Source of the DNA: CAVQUE01 sp046290435
GTDB taxonomy: Bacteria; Actinomycetota; Acidimicrobiia; Acidimicrobiales; UBA8592
Assembly (NCBI GenBank): GCA_046290435.1
Contig: JBKAGO010000037.1
Coordinates: 1-64,000, forward strand
Length of the DNA stretch: 64,000 nucleotides
Reading direction: 5' to 3'
In this document: piece after piece, positions 8,854-18,111 of the stretch
Layout of the letters: each line of letters opens with the position of its first letter
Position numbering within the stretch: the first letter of the stretch is position 1
Made by a program: the position numbers and the translations under genes
Notes under the pieces: model-generated
Database searches by the model: none
What the model was told of the DNA's origin: nothing
The model's input: the letters and a program-made list of their open reading frames with translations, nothing else

Positions 8854-9957
8854 ATGCTCAGCATGCACTGGTTCCTCCCCACCGGCGGTGACAGCCGCGA
8901 CGTCCTGCCCGGCGACGATGACAGTGCTCGCGCTCCCAGTCACGACTACCTGACCTCGGTCGCGCTCGCAGCCGAGCGTGCCGGGTTCGAGGCCATGCTC
9001 ACCCCGTGCGGCACCGGCTGCGAGGACGCCTGGATCGCCACCGCGTCGCTCATCGGACGCACCAGCCGCATCAAGTTCCTCGTCGCGTTCCGACCGGGCC
9101 TGCTGTCGCCGACCTTGGCCGCGCAGATGGCGTCGACCTACCAGCGCATGTCGGGCAACCGGATGATGGTCAACATCGTCACCGGCGCCGAACCGGCCGA
9201 ACTGGCCCGCTTCGGCGACCACGCCGACAAGGCCACCCGCTACGAGCGCACCGCCGAGTTCATCTCGATCATGCGCGCGGCGTGGGGGCCCCGCCCCATC
9301 GACCACGTCGGCACCCACTACGCCGTCGAGGGGGCCACCACCCGCCAGACGCCCGACGTCGCGCCCGCCGTCTACTTCGGCGGCGCTTCCGACGACGCAA
9401 AGGCCGTCGCCGCCGCGCAGGCCGACGTGTTCCTGGTGTGGGGCGAACCGCCCGACGCCGCCGCCGCACAGATCGCCGATGTCGCCGCCCGCGCCGCCGA
9501 GCTCGACCGGGTCCTGCGCTACGGCATCCGCTTCCACGTCATCGCCCGTCCAACGGCCGACCAGGCATGGGCTGCAGCCGACGCCCTGCTCGCCGGAATC
9601 TCGCCCGAGGCGATCGCCTCCGCGGCGGCCGACTTCGCCACCACGATGAGCGAGGGCCAGCGCCGCATGGCGGCCCTGCACGGCAGCAGCACCGACCGCC
9701 TCGAGATCCACCCGAACGTGTGGGCCGGCATCGGCCTCGTGCGCGGCGGCGCCGGCACCGCCCTGGTGGGCAGCTACACCGAGATCGCCGACCGCATCGA
9801 GGAGTACCACCGCGCCGGCTTCGACGAGTTCATCCTGTCGGGCTACCCGCACCTCGAGGAGGCCATGTGGTTCGGCGAGGGCGTCATGCCCGAGCTCCGC
9901 CGCCGTGGTCTCGTCGGAGGTGAGGCCGAGGCCGCACCGGTCTTCTCGTTCCGCTGA
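8854..9957 (+). CDS. LLM class flavin-dependent oxidoreductase (alkanesulfonate monooxygenase SsuD-like)
   Basis: 367 aa TIM-barrel enzyme of the bacterial luciferase family. SsuD-like features are MHWFLPTGGD at the N-terminus, AERAGFEAMLTPCGTGCEDAW, FLVAFRPGLLSPTLAAQMASTYQRMSGNRMMVNIVTG and the C-terminal YTEIADRIEEYHRAGFDEFILSGYPHLEEA. SsuD enzymes use FMNH2 and oxygen to cleave the C-S bond of alkanesulfonates. No SsuE reductase or sulfonate ABC transporter lies nearby, so the actual substrate could be another sulfonate or small organic. Probably controlled by the upstream TetR. Confidence 0.85.
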   Translation: MLSMHWFLPTGGDSRDVLPGDDDSARAPSHDYLTSVALAAERAGFEAMLTPCGTGCEDAWIATASLIGRTSRIKFLVAFRPGLLSPTLAAQMASTYQRMSGNRMMVNIVTGAEPAELARFGDHADKATRYERTAEFISIMRAAWGPRPIDHVGTHYAVEGATTRQTPDVAPAVYFGGASDDAKAVAAAQADVFLVWGEPPDAAAAQIADVAARAAELDRVLRYGIRFHVIARPTADQAWAAADALLAGISPEAIASAAADFATTMSEGQRRMAALHGSSTDRLEIHPNVWAGIGLVRGGAGTALVGSYTEIADRIEEYHRAGFDEFILSGYPHLEEAMWFGEGVMPELRRRGLVGGEAEAAPVFSFR

Positions 9958-10078
9958 GCGGCGGCGGCGCAGCCGACCCCAGATCGGGACCCCGAACGGG
10001 GCCGCGCGTCTGACTCGGGCGGTTCGGGCTGGCACCATGGGCGGTACGGACCTCGCCCGACCACCCGACGGAGCCCCG

Positions 10079-11725
<1,647 letters not shown>

Positions 11726-11760
11726 CGGCCAGGTCGACGGGATCCTTCCCGGCGTCGGAG

Positions 11761-11804
11761 TTCTGGCGCCGAAAAACGTCGTCAGGGCAACGATTCTCGG
11801 CGCC
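11761..11804. repeat. Family B palindrome, copy 1 (diverged)
   Basis: TTCTGGCGCCGAAAAAC at the left and a mirrored CTCGGCGCCA at the right, about 44 bases, between the converging pgm and CBS genes. It is the least perfect of four copies. It could act as a bidirectional terminator here. Confidence 0.65.
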
Positions 11805-11833
11805 ACCCACGTCGGCCGTGGCGCCGCCCGACC

Positions 11834-12244
11834 TCAGGCGCTGAGCCAGCGGGCCAGATCGGTGGTGGTGACGATGCCGGCGATCTTGCCACCGTCCATC
11901 ACGAGCACCGAGTGGATCGATCCGTCGGCGAGGGCCGCCGCGGCGTCGCGGACGGTGGCGTCGGGGGCCAGGGTGCGCAGGTCGACGCTCATGGCGTCGT
12001 CCATCGTGAACTGGTGATCGATGTAGGTGCGCAGCGCTCGGTCGTCGACGCCGTCGACGTCGTAGACCAGACGCAGGATGTCGCTGGTGGCCACCATGCC
12101 GACCGGCTCGTCGCCGTCGAGCACGGGCAGGTGATGGAACGGCGCATCGCGCAGGAGTCGATAGGCCTCCGAGATCGGATCAGAACGATCGATGGTGACC
12201 GGATCGGTGGTCATCACCTCGGCGATGGATGCACTGGGGTTCAT
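11834..12244 (-). CDS. CBS-domain pair protein
   Basis: 136 aa made of two CBS motifs: residues about 8-60 (VMTTDPVTIDRSDPISEAYRLLRDAPFHHLPVLDGDEPVGMVATSDILRL split over the first motif) and about 80-134 (AMSVDLRTLAPDATVRDAAAALA, GIVTTTDLARWL). Tandem CBS pairs bind adenosine nucleotides (AMP, ATP, SAM) or NAD and act as energy or ligand sensors. No attached effector domain is present, so this is a stand-alone Bateman module. The start was set at the ATG at 12244; a longer in-frame extension runs through unconserved sequence. Partner unknown. Confidence 0.88.
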   Translation of the reverse strand: MNPSASIAEVMTTDPVTIDRSDPISEAYRLLRDAPFHHLPVLDGDEPVGMVATSDILRLVYDVDGVDDRALRTYIDHQFTMDDAMSVDLRTLAPDATVRDAAAALADGSIHSVLVMDGGKIAGIVTTTDLARWLSA

Positions 12245-12375
12245 GGACCGGAACCTAGGGCCGCAGGCGGAGCACCGCCCAGGGTCCGAAGTCCCGCCCC
12301 ACAGGACCACTGCGACCGGGCCCGCACTTCGGGCAGGAGCGACAGCATGCAGGTCCCACCGTGGCATCGGTCATG

Positions 12376-12425
12376 GTTCTGGCGCCGAAACTCGTTGCCC
12401 TGGCAACGGTTTTCGGCGCCAGAAC
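12376..12425. repeat. Family B palindrome, copy 2
   Basis: A 50-base near-palindrome: GTTCTGGCGCCGAAA at the left and TTTCGGCGCCAGAAC at the right, with an inner GTTGCCCTGGCAAC hairpin. It lies between two genes on the minus strand. This is the most symmetrical copy of the family. Confidence 0.8.
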
Positions 12426-12443
12426 GCGACGACACGGCCGGCC

Positions 12444-13124
12444 TCAGCCGTCGGAGAGGGCCACGCCGTGGTCCCGCAGCGCGTCGTGAAGCGCCGACGC
12501 ATCGGGCACGACGTTCGGTGCGCCGGCCTCCCGCAGCCGGGCCCCGAACGCGGGCGTGTGGTGCCCGCCGCCGGCGAATCCGATGACGGCCATGCCGGCG
12601 GCGACGGCCGCTGCCACCCCGTGGGGCGAGTCTTCGACGACCACACAGTCGTCGGGCGCATGGCCGCAGCAGCTCGCGGCGTGCAGGAACAGGTCGGGTG
12701 CGGGCTTGCCCCGGCTGACATCGGTGGCGCTGAAGCGTCGATCGTCGGGGAAGTGACCGAGCAGGCCCGTCCTGGCGAGCGAGGACGCGATGCGGGCGTG
12801 ATCGCTGCTCGAGGCCAGGCAGATGGGCGAACCGATCCGCTCGAGCACGGCGGCGATGCCGGCCACGGGCTCCAGGCGCGTGCGCAGGGCCTCGAGCACC
12901 AGGTCGCGGCGCCGGTCCCAGAACGCCGCGTCGAGAGCGACCGAGAACTCGCGCTCGATGGCGGCGGCCATGTCGGCCTCGGAGAGCCCGACGTATCGGT
13001 CCACCACCCCTGCGGCGTCCATGCCGATGCCCGCGTCGGTCAACAACTCGGCTTCGATACCGACGACGAGCACCTCGGAGTCGACCAGGACCCCGTCGCA
13101 GTCGAACACCACCAGGGTGCTCAT
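12444..13124 (-). CDS. HAD-superfamily hydrolase (beta-phosphoglucomutase/phosphatase-like)
   Basis: 226 aa. HAD motif I DCDGVLVDSE is at residues 8-17 with nucleophile Asp8 and acid/base Asp10. Motif II is ASSSD, motif III the Lys of SRGKPAPDLF, and motif IV VVEDSPHGV. The inserted alpha-helical cap (residues 20-85) is C1 type. This layout fits phosphoglycolate phosphatase, beta-phosphoglucomutase or sugar-phosphate phosphatases. The presence of pgm nearby hints at sugar phosphates, but that is only positional. ATG at 13124 was preferred over an ATG six codons upstream because it starts right at the conserved beta-strand. Confidence 0.85.
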   Translation of the reverse strand: MSTLVVFDCDGVLVDSEVLVVGIEAELLTDAGIGMDAAGVVDRYVGLSEADMAAAIEREFSVALDAAFWDRRRDLVLEALRTRLEPVAGIAAVLERIGSPICLASSSDHARIASSLARTGLLGHFPDDRRFSATDVSRGKPAPDLFLHAASCCGHAPDDCVVVEDSPHGVAAAVAAGMAVIGFAGGGHHTPAFGARLREAGAPNVVPDASALHDALRDHGVALSDG

Positions 13125-13190
13125 GCCGCGATCCCGACGCATCGGCGACGATCCTCACATCTGCGCGCGGCCGGGCGCGACAATGGCGCC

Positions 13191-14153
13191 ATGACTGCTC
13201 TGCCACCGCCCGTCTCTGGCCACTTCGGCCTCGACCCCACGGCCGTGATGGGCCGCCGGATCGGCGCGTATCTGATCGACGCCGTGATCGCCTGGGCGGT
13301 GATGGCGGCGGTGTTCTGGTCGGTCAGCAACACGGTGCCCAACTCGCCGCTGATCTCGTGCACCGACGACGACGCACCCACCCTGTGTTTCGAGCTCGGC
13401 GACACCATCCGCTTCGCCGAGGGCGGCGATGCGAACATGGTGACCGTCTCGGGACTGGTGGTCTGGGCGATCTTCGGCATCGTCATCCAGGGTCTCACAG
13501 GAGGGACACCGGGCAAGCTCATGGTGGGCTTGCGGGTCATTCGCCAAGACGACGGCCGCCTCGCCGGCATCGGTCGCTGCGCCGCCCGTACGGTGCTGTG
13601 GCTGGTCGACGCATTTCCCTACATCCTCCCGCTCGTCGGCCTGATCACCGGCCTCGCCACCAAGGGCCACCGCCGCGTCGGCGACATGGCGGCGGGCACC
13701 CTGGTCGTGCGCGCCGACGCCGTGGGCACCCCGCCGATCGTGCCCGGGCTCACCGCTCCCGCCGCCGGCTGGTCGCCGCCGCTGCCTGCCGGCGGCCCGG
13801 GCGGCTGGGTACCCCCGACGGCGCCGCCGACCCAGGCCACGCCGGCGGACTTCGCCGACCCCTTCGCCCGGCCCGCCGGCCAGGTCTTCCCCGCGCCGGA
13901 CCGCGAGGAGGTCCCCTACGGTGCGCCGCCTCCGTCGGGGCCGCCGGTCGCGAGCCCACCGCCGGTCGCCGCCCCACCACCGGCCGCCCCACCACCGGCG
14001 GCTGCGCCGGTGGCCACACCCCCGCCTCCGCCGCAGCCGCGTGACGATCAGCCTCGCTGGGACCCACAACGCAACGCCTACGTGTGGTTCGACCCGGCCC
14101 GGAACCAGTGGATGATCCACGACGCCGCAACCGACCAGTGGCTGCCGATGTGA
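13191..14153 (+). CDS. RDD family membrane protein with proline-rich C-terminus
   Basis: 320 aa. The RDD domain occupies residues about 15-180: MGRRIGAYLIDAVIAW, then GGTPGKLMVGLRVIRQDDGRLAGIGRCAARTVLW and GHRRVGDMAAGTLVV, with three or four hydrophobic helices. After residue 185 comes a long Pro/Ala-rich, low-complexity cytoplasmic tail. It ends in a conserved-looking cap (DDQPRWDPQRNAYVWFDPARNQWM) that resembles a short WW- or SH3-binding-like repeat. Some RDD proteins act in ion exchange, but most have unknown function. Confidence 0.8.
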   Translation: MTALPPPVSGHFGLDPTAVMGRRIGAYLIDAVIAWAVMAAVFWSVSNTVPNSPLISCTDDDAPTLCFELGDTIRFAEGGDANMVTVSGLVVWAIFGIVIQGLTGGTPGKLMVGLRVIRQDDGRLAGIGRCAARTVLWLVDAFPYILPLVGLITGLATKGHRRVGDMAAGTLVVRADAVGTPPIVPGLTAPAAGWSPPLPAGGPGGWVPPTAPPTQATPADFADPFARPAGQVFPAPDREEVPYGAPPPSGPPVASPPPVAAPPPAAPPPAAAPVATPPPPPQPRDDQPRWDPQRNAYVWFDPARNQWMIHDAATDQWLPM

Positions 14154-14269
14154 CACCGGCGACCACCCTCCCCCCGAAGGTGGGACGGTCGGGGAGCCAG
14201 GCGTAGCCTCGGCGGATCGACCCCGTACTACGCGAAGCCGTCCGAACCTCCACGCCGCTGTACGCGCCG

Positions 14270-14911
14270 GTGTTGCCGTTCGCGCTCGTGCTCGGCGTGG
14301 CCATCAACGACTCCGTCATGCCCACTGCGGTGGCGTGGTCGACATCGGTGTTGATCTTCGCGGGCGCCGCCCAGCTGGCCACCGTCAGCCTGGCCGGCAC
14401 CACCACGTGGCTGGCGTTGGTGGCCACAGCGACGGTGATCAACCTGCGTCACGTCATGTACAGCGCCGCGATGGCCCCGCAGTTCCGGGGCCAGCCGAGG
14501 TGGTTCCGGATCTTCGGCCCCTTCGTGCTCATCGACCAGGTCTTCGCCCTCATGGCCGGGCGCACCGATCTCGACCGCGACACGTTCCGTCGCCTCTACG
14601 TCGCCACGGGCCTGTTCTTCTACATCTGCTGGAACGTGACCGTGGTGGTCGGCATGGTCGTCGGGGGCGCCATACCGGCGTCGTGGCGTCTCGATGTGGC
14701 TCCCGCGGTGATGTTCGCAGGGCTCGTGATCGTCGGCATCGTCCGGCGCGGCGCCGCCGTCGCCGCACTCGCCGCAGCCGCGGTCACCTTTGCGACACTC
14801 GGCCTGCCGAACAATCTCGGCCTGCTCGTCGGCGCGGTGGTGGGTATCGCCGCCGGCTACGTCGTCGACCGCAACGACAGCGAGCAGCCGAGCGATCGGG
14901 CGGCATCGTGA
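14270..14911 (+). CDS. azlC: AzlC family branched-chain amino acid exporter subunit
   Basis: About 213 aa with five or six membrane segments. AzlC hallmarks are visible: the Gln in AGAAQLATVSL and NLRHVMYSAAMAPQF, equivalent to the family's NARH/LRH(L/V)YS motif, followed by FVLIDQVFALM. The large subunit of the AzlCD exporter of branched-chain or related amino acids. GTG at 14270 is the only canonical start after the in-frame stop at 14204, but conserved-looking residues (LREAVRTSTPLY) precede it, so a non-canonical start a few codons upstream is possible. Its stop overlaps the AzlD start. Confidence 0.82.
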   Translation: MLPFALVLGVAINDSVMPTAVAWSTSVLIFAGAAQLATVSLAGTTTWLALVATATVINLRHVMYSAAMAPQFRGQPRWFRIFGPFVLIDQVFALMAGRTDLDRDTFRRLYVATGLFFYICWNVTVVVGMVVGGAIPASWRLDVAPAVMFAGLVIVGIVRRGAAVAALAAAAVTFATLGLPNNLGLLVGAVVGIAAGYVVDRNDSEQPSDRAAS

Positions 14912-15225
14912 GCACGTTCGCCGCAGCCGGAGCGGTCATCACGGTGGCGGTGCTGACGTATGTGGCGCGGGCCGGGCTGATCCTGTTGCTGGCCGACCGC
15001 CCCGTGCGTCCTGCCATCGAGCGCGCACTGCGCAACGTGGGCCCGGCCGTGCTGGCCAGCCTGACCGTCACGCTGCTGGCGGGAGGCCGGGGCCACGCCG
15101 GTATCGAAGCCGTCGAGGTGATCGCGGTGGCCGTCGGCTGCGCCGTGGCCGCGTGGCGGCGGGATCTGATCCTGTCGCTGCTGGCGGGCATGGCGACGCT
15201 GTGGGTCCTGCTCGCCCTGACCTGA
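14908..15225 (+). CDS. azlD: AzlD family small subunit
   Basis: 105 aa, almost entirely hydrophobic with four membrane helices (ITVAVLTYVARAG, VGPAVLASLTVTLLA, VEVIAVAVGCAVAAW, LILSLLAGMATLWVLLAL). It starts at GTG and shares four bases (GTGA) with the azlC stop, the standard translational coupling for this two-subunit exporter. AzlD is the partner needed with AzlC for export. Confidence 0.83.
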   Translation: MSTFAAAGAVITVAVLTYVARAGLILLLADRPVRPAIERALRNVGPAVLASLTVTLLAGGRGHAGIEAVEVIAVAVGCAVAAWRRDLILSLLAGMATLWVLLALT

Positions 15226-15270
15226 GTCCCGCAGACAGGGGCGCCCGGATGACCCCTCGTGCCGGTCGGA

Positions 15271-15852
15271 TCAGGATCCGACGCCTGCGACGGTTGCCAG
15301 CAGCGCCTCGATGGCAACCGCACGGGCCGGGTCGGAGTCGAGGCCGCCCGCCGAGACGAGGGCCGCCATGTTGGCTCGCATCGCGGCCTCGCCGGGATGT
15401 CCGGCGACCGCAGACGGGGCCGGCGCCTCCCCCACTGCCGACGCGGTGAGGGTCGATGCTTCGAGGCGGTCGAGCTGGATGACCTCGGCGGCGAGCTCGG
15501 CGTCGGCGACCTGGCTGCGCAGCCGGTCGCGAGCTGCACGGTCCGCGTCGGCGTCGGCCTGGCGGCCCGTCGCCGCAACGGAGGCATCAGCGTGTTTCAA
15601 CCGACGCCGGACCGCTCGCAGCGGGGCCACGACCTCGGTCTGCCATGCAGCGGTCTCGGCGACGATTCGTTCCACGGCCCCCGCGTCGATGACGCCGTGG
15701 TGTTCGCCTGCCCAGATGCACCACAACAGCGCGACCACATCCATCCCGTGACGGTCCTGCAGCTCCAGGCAGGCCTCCTGCACACCGGGGCGGTCGTAGG
15801 CGGCGAACGCCCACTCCCGCAGCGACGGCACCGGGTCGGTATCGGCGGTCAC
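15271..15852 (-). CDS. TIGR02444/DUF2390 family protein
   Basis: 193 aa. The N-terminal half carries the DUF2390 pattern: SLREWAFAAYDRPGVQEACLELQDRHGMDVVALLWCIW, a family of unknown function otherwise common in proteobacteria. The C-terminal third is Ala-rich and unconserved. GTG at 15852 overlaps the UbiX stop (GTGA), so it is translated with UbiX; that association is the only functional clue. Confidence 0.7.
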   Translation of the reverse strand: MTADTDPVPSLREWAFAAYDRPGVQEACLELQDRHGMDVVALLWCIWAGEHHGVIDAGAVERIVAETAAWQTEVVAPLRAVRRRLKHADASVAATGRQADADADRAARDRLRSQVADAELAAEVIQLDRLEASTLTASAVGEAPAPSAVAGHPGEAAMRANMAALVSAGGLDSDPARAVAIEALLATVAGVGS

Positions 15853-16499
15853 GTCGACTCGGGACCGCCGCCACTGTCGAGGACCACCTCGGTGTCGATG
15901 GCGGTGTCCTGGCCGACCTCGGCGGCTCGGGGCTCGCGCACCACGCCCTCCCATCGCCGGACGACCCCGGCGTCGATGCCGACGAGGTCGAGCACCCGGC
16001 CCACCGAGTGGTCGACGATGTCGTCGACGCTGGTGGGCCGGTTGTAGAACGCCGGGACCGGCGGCGCCAGGTGGATGCCCATCTGGGCCGCCTCGTGCAG
16101 CAGCCGGGTGTGGCCGACGTGGAGGGGCGTTTCGCGGGGCATCAGCACGAGTGGGCGGCGTTCCTTGAGCACGACGTCGGCCGCCCGGGTCAACAGGTTG
16201 TCGGAGTACGAGTTGACGATGGCCGACAGGGTCTTCATCGAGCACGGGGCGACGACCATGGCGTCGGCCCGGAACGAGCCGCTCGAGATCGACGCCGACA
16301 CGTCGCGGAAGCCATGGACGACGTCGGCGAGCGCCTCGACCTCTCCCGGCCCTCGGTCGGTCTCGATGCCGATGTTGAGCCGCGCCGTGGGGCTCATGAC
16401 CAGGTGCGTCTCGACATCGTCGATCGGTGCCAGCAACTCCAGCATCCGGATGCCGTAGACGACACCGCTCGCCCCGGAGATGCCGACGATGATGCGCAT
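15849..16499 (-). CDS. ubiX: UbiX-type flavin prenyltransferase
   Basis: 216 aa. It makes prenylated FMN, the cofactor of UbiD decarboxylases, from FMN and a dimethylallyl donor. The N-terminal Rossmann-like GISGASGVVYGIRMLE, the SSGSFRADAMVVAPCSMKTLSAIVN flavin site and LVLMPRETPLHVGHTRLLHEAAQMG are all present, including conserved Ser, Arg and Glu. PAFYNRPTSVDDIVDH follows. The C-terminus is about 25 residues longer than usual. No ubiD lies in the window, so the client decarboxylase is elsewhere. Operon with the AAA ATPase (28 bases upstream) and the DUF2390 gene. Confidence 0.92.
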   Translation of the reverse strand: MRIIVGISGASGVVYGIRMLELLAPIDDVETHLVMSPTARLNIGIETDRGPGEVEALADVVHGFRDVSASISSGSFRADAMVVAPCSMKTLSAIVNSYSDNLLTRAADVVLKERRPLVLMPRETPLHVGHTRLLHEAAQMGIHLAPPVPAFYNRPTSVDDIVDHSVGRVLDLVGIDAGVVRRWEGVVREPRAAEVGQDTAIDTEVVLDSGGGPEST

Positions 16500-16527
16500 C
16501 AGCGGGCCGTGTCGCAACAGATGACGG

Positions 16528-17490
16528 TCATCGGCGGTCGGCGTCGAGCAGGCGGGCCGCCTCGGTGAGGTCGGCCGGTTCGATGACCGCAATGGCATCG
16601 CGCCCGAGGCGATGGACCTGGTCGTCAGCGGCGAGGCGAAGGGCCTGACGGTTCATGGCCTGCTCGAAGAGGGTGCGGGCGTAGCGGGCGTTGCCGAACC
16701 CCTCGTCGCGCTGCACGCGCCCGAAGATGGTCTCGAGGGCATCGGCTGCGCCCGGCCCGAGGCGATAGTCGGCGTCGGTGGCGAGCTTCTCGGTGATGGC
16801 GATGAGCTCGGTGGTGTCGTAGTCGTCGAAGACGATCTCACGAGAGAACCGCGACCGCAGACCCGGGTTGGACCGCAGGAACGATTCCATCAGCTTCGGA
16901 TAGCCGGCCACGATCACCACCAGCTGGTTGCGATGGTCCTCCATGCGCTTGAGGAGGGTCTCGATGGCCTCGCCGCCGAAGTCGTTGCGCCCGAGGCCCT
17001 CGGGCGACAACGCATAGGCCTCGTCGATGAACAGCACACCGTCGAGCGCCCGGCGGACGGCCCGGTTGGTGCGGCTGGCGGTGTGGCCGACGTACTGGCC
17101 GACGAGCCCGGCCCGGTCGACCTCGACCAGGTGACCCCGGTTCAGCAGGCCGAGGGCGCCGTACATCTCGGCGAGCAGCCGCGCGACGGTGGTCTTGCCC
17201 GTACCCGGGTTGCCGAGGAACGCCAGGTGCTGGCTGGTGGGCACGTCGCTCATGCCGTGCTCACGGCGTCGCTGCTGCACCTGCAGGAAGGCGATCTGGG
17301 TACGGACCTGTTCCTTCACCGAAGCCAGGCCGACCAGCCCGTCGAGCTCGGCCTGGATGACCTCGAGCGGGCGCGGCGGGGCGGATTTGGGCTGCCCGAA
17401 GCGGTCGTCGAAGGCCGATTCGGCCGTGCGCCGTACCGTCTCGCCCGCCTGACGCAGCTTGTCACGCAGTTCGCCGGGTCCCTTGGCCAT
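16528..17490 (-). CDS. CbbX/SpoVK-like AAA+ ATPase
   Basis: 320 aa. Residues 1-45 form a charged helical leader. The AAA+ core has Walker A GNPGTGKT at 93-100, Walker B VLFIDEA at 152-158, a pore-loop region (GQYVGHTASRTNRAVRRAL), sensor 1 and arginine finger NPGLRSRFSREI, and a C-terminal lid. This is the CbbX-like clade, which contains rubisco activases, SpoVK and the ATPase half of type VII secretion EccA. There is no TPR domain or rubisco here, so the client is unknown. Co-transcription with UbiX is the main clue. Confidence 0.85.
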   Translation of the reverse strand: MAKGPGELRDKLRQAGETVRRTAESAFDDRFGQPKSAPPRPLEVIQAELDGLVGLASVKEQVRTQIAFLQVQQRRREHGMSDVPTSQHLAFLGNPGTGKTTVARLLAEMYGALGLLNRGHLVEVDRAGLVGQYVGHTASRTNRAVRRALDGVLFIDEAYALSPEGLGRNDFGGEAIETLLKRMEDHRNQLVVIVAGYPKLMESFLRSNPGLRSRFSREIVFDDYDTTELIAITEKLATDADYRLGPGAADALETIFGRVQRDEGFGNARYARTLFEQAMNRQALRLAADDQVHRLGRDAIAVIEPADLTEAARLLDADRR

Positions 17491-17545
17491 CCCTCGACGT
17501 TATCCGGCGTCGGTGCCGAGACCTTGGAGCCGCCCGGCTGGCGTG

Positions 17546-17764
17546 TCAGGTGTCGATGACTGCGCCGGACTCGTCGTGGAGGCGGATGGCGCGGCTGGGG
17601 CAGTTGCGTGCGGCCCGCAGGAGTTCCGCGTCGTCGGGCATGACGGCGTCGTCGCGCACGACGGCGAGCTCGTCGTCGTCGAACGCGAACACGTCGGCGA
17701 AGTCGGCGACGCACTTGCCCGAGCTCATGCACTCGTCGGTGTCGATGCTGACCCGGTAGCCCAT
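17546..17764 (-). CDS. Short [3Fe-4S]/[4Fe-4S] ferredoxin (P450-type)
   Basis: 72 aa. Cysteines at 12, 18 and 55 in the pattern CMSSGKC...NCPSRAI: the middle motif Cys is replaced by Gly, giving the three-Cys arrangement of [3Fe-4S] ferredoxins that feed bacterial P450s. Very acidic, as expected for an electron carrier. It follows the Dabb gene after one base and lies 1.7 kb from the P450 at 19.4 kb, so it is a good redox partner for that enzyme. Confidence 0.9.
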   Translation of the reverse strand: MGYRVSIDTDECMSSGKCVADFADVFAFDDDELAVVRDDAVMPDDAELLRAARNCPSRAIRLHDESGAVIDT

Positions 17765-17765
17765 C

Positions 17766-18065
17766 TCAGCCCTCCAGCTCGTACTGGACCGCGGCCCGCT
17801 GCGCGGCGATGGGTCGCAGCAGCTCGGTGATGACCTGCACGTGGTCGGGGTGGCTCGCATAGGCCTGGTAGCCGGCAACGTCGTCGAAGTCGACCACGGC
17901 CACGAAGTCGAAGTTGCCCTCGGCGACGCCTGCGTCGGTGCCGCAGGAGAGTGCGCGCACCGTCGGTACGACGGCGGACAGGCCCCGCACCGCCTCGATG
18001 GCGGCGCTGCGCTGTTCTGGGGTGGACTCCTCGGTCCACTTCATCATGACGACGTGTCGGAACAC
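17766..18065 (-). CDS. Dabb (stress-responsive A/B barrel) domain protein
   Basis: About 99 aa. The pattern FRHVVMMKWTEESTPEQRSAAIEAVRGL...NFDFVAVVDFDDVAGYQAYASHPDHVQVI is the dimeric alpha/beta barrel Dabb fold. The two GTG codons at 18068 and 18065 compete; AGGAG at 18072-18076 favours 18065 (6-base spacing). In catabolic clusters Dabb proteins act as small isomerases, cyclases or hydratases; the exact reaction is not readable from sequence. First gene of a two-gene unit with the ferredoxin, divergent from the amidohydrolase across 46 bases. Confidence 0.8.
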   Translation of the reverse strand: MFRHVVMMKWTEESTPEQRSAAIEAVRGLSAVVPTVRALSCGTDAGVAEGNFDFVAVVDFDDVAGYQAYASHPDHVQVITELLRPIAAQRAAVQYELEG

Positions 18066-18111
18066 CACGGACTCCTGGGACTCGATCGACCGCTGACGGT
18101 AACGTAGACCG

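Noticed and set aside
8140..9957. Sulfonate utilisation operon (ssu)
   Set aside because: Only the SsuD-like enzyme is present; no ssuE, ssuA, ssuB or ssuC genes in the surrounding 10 kb.
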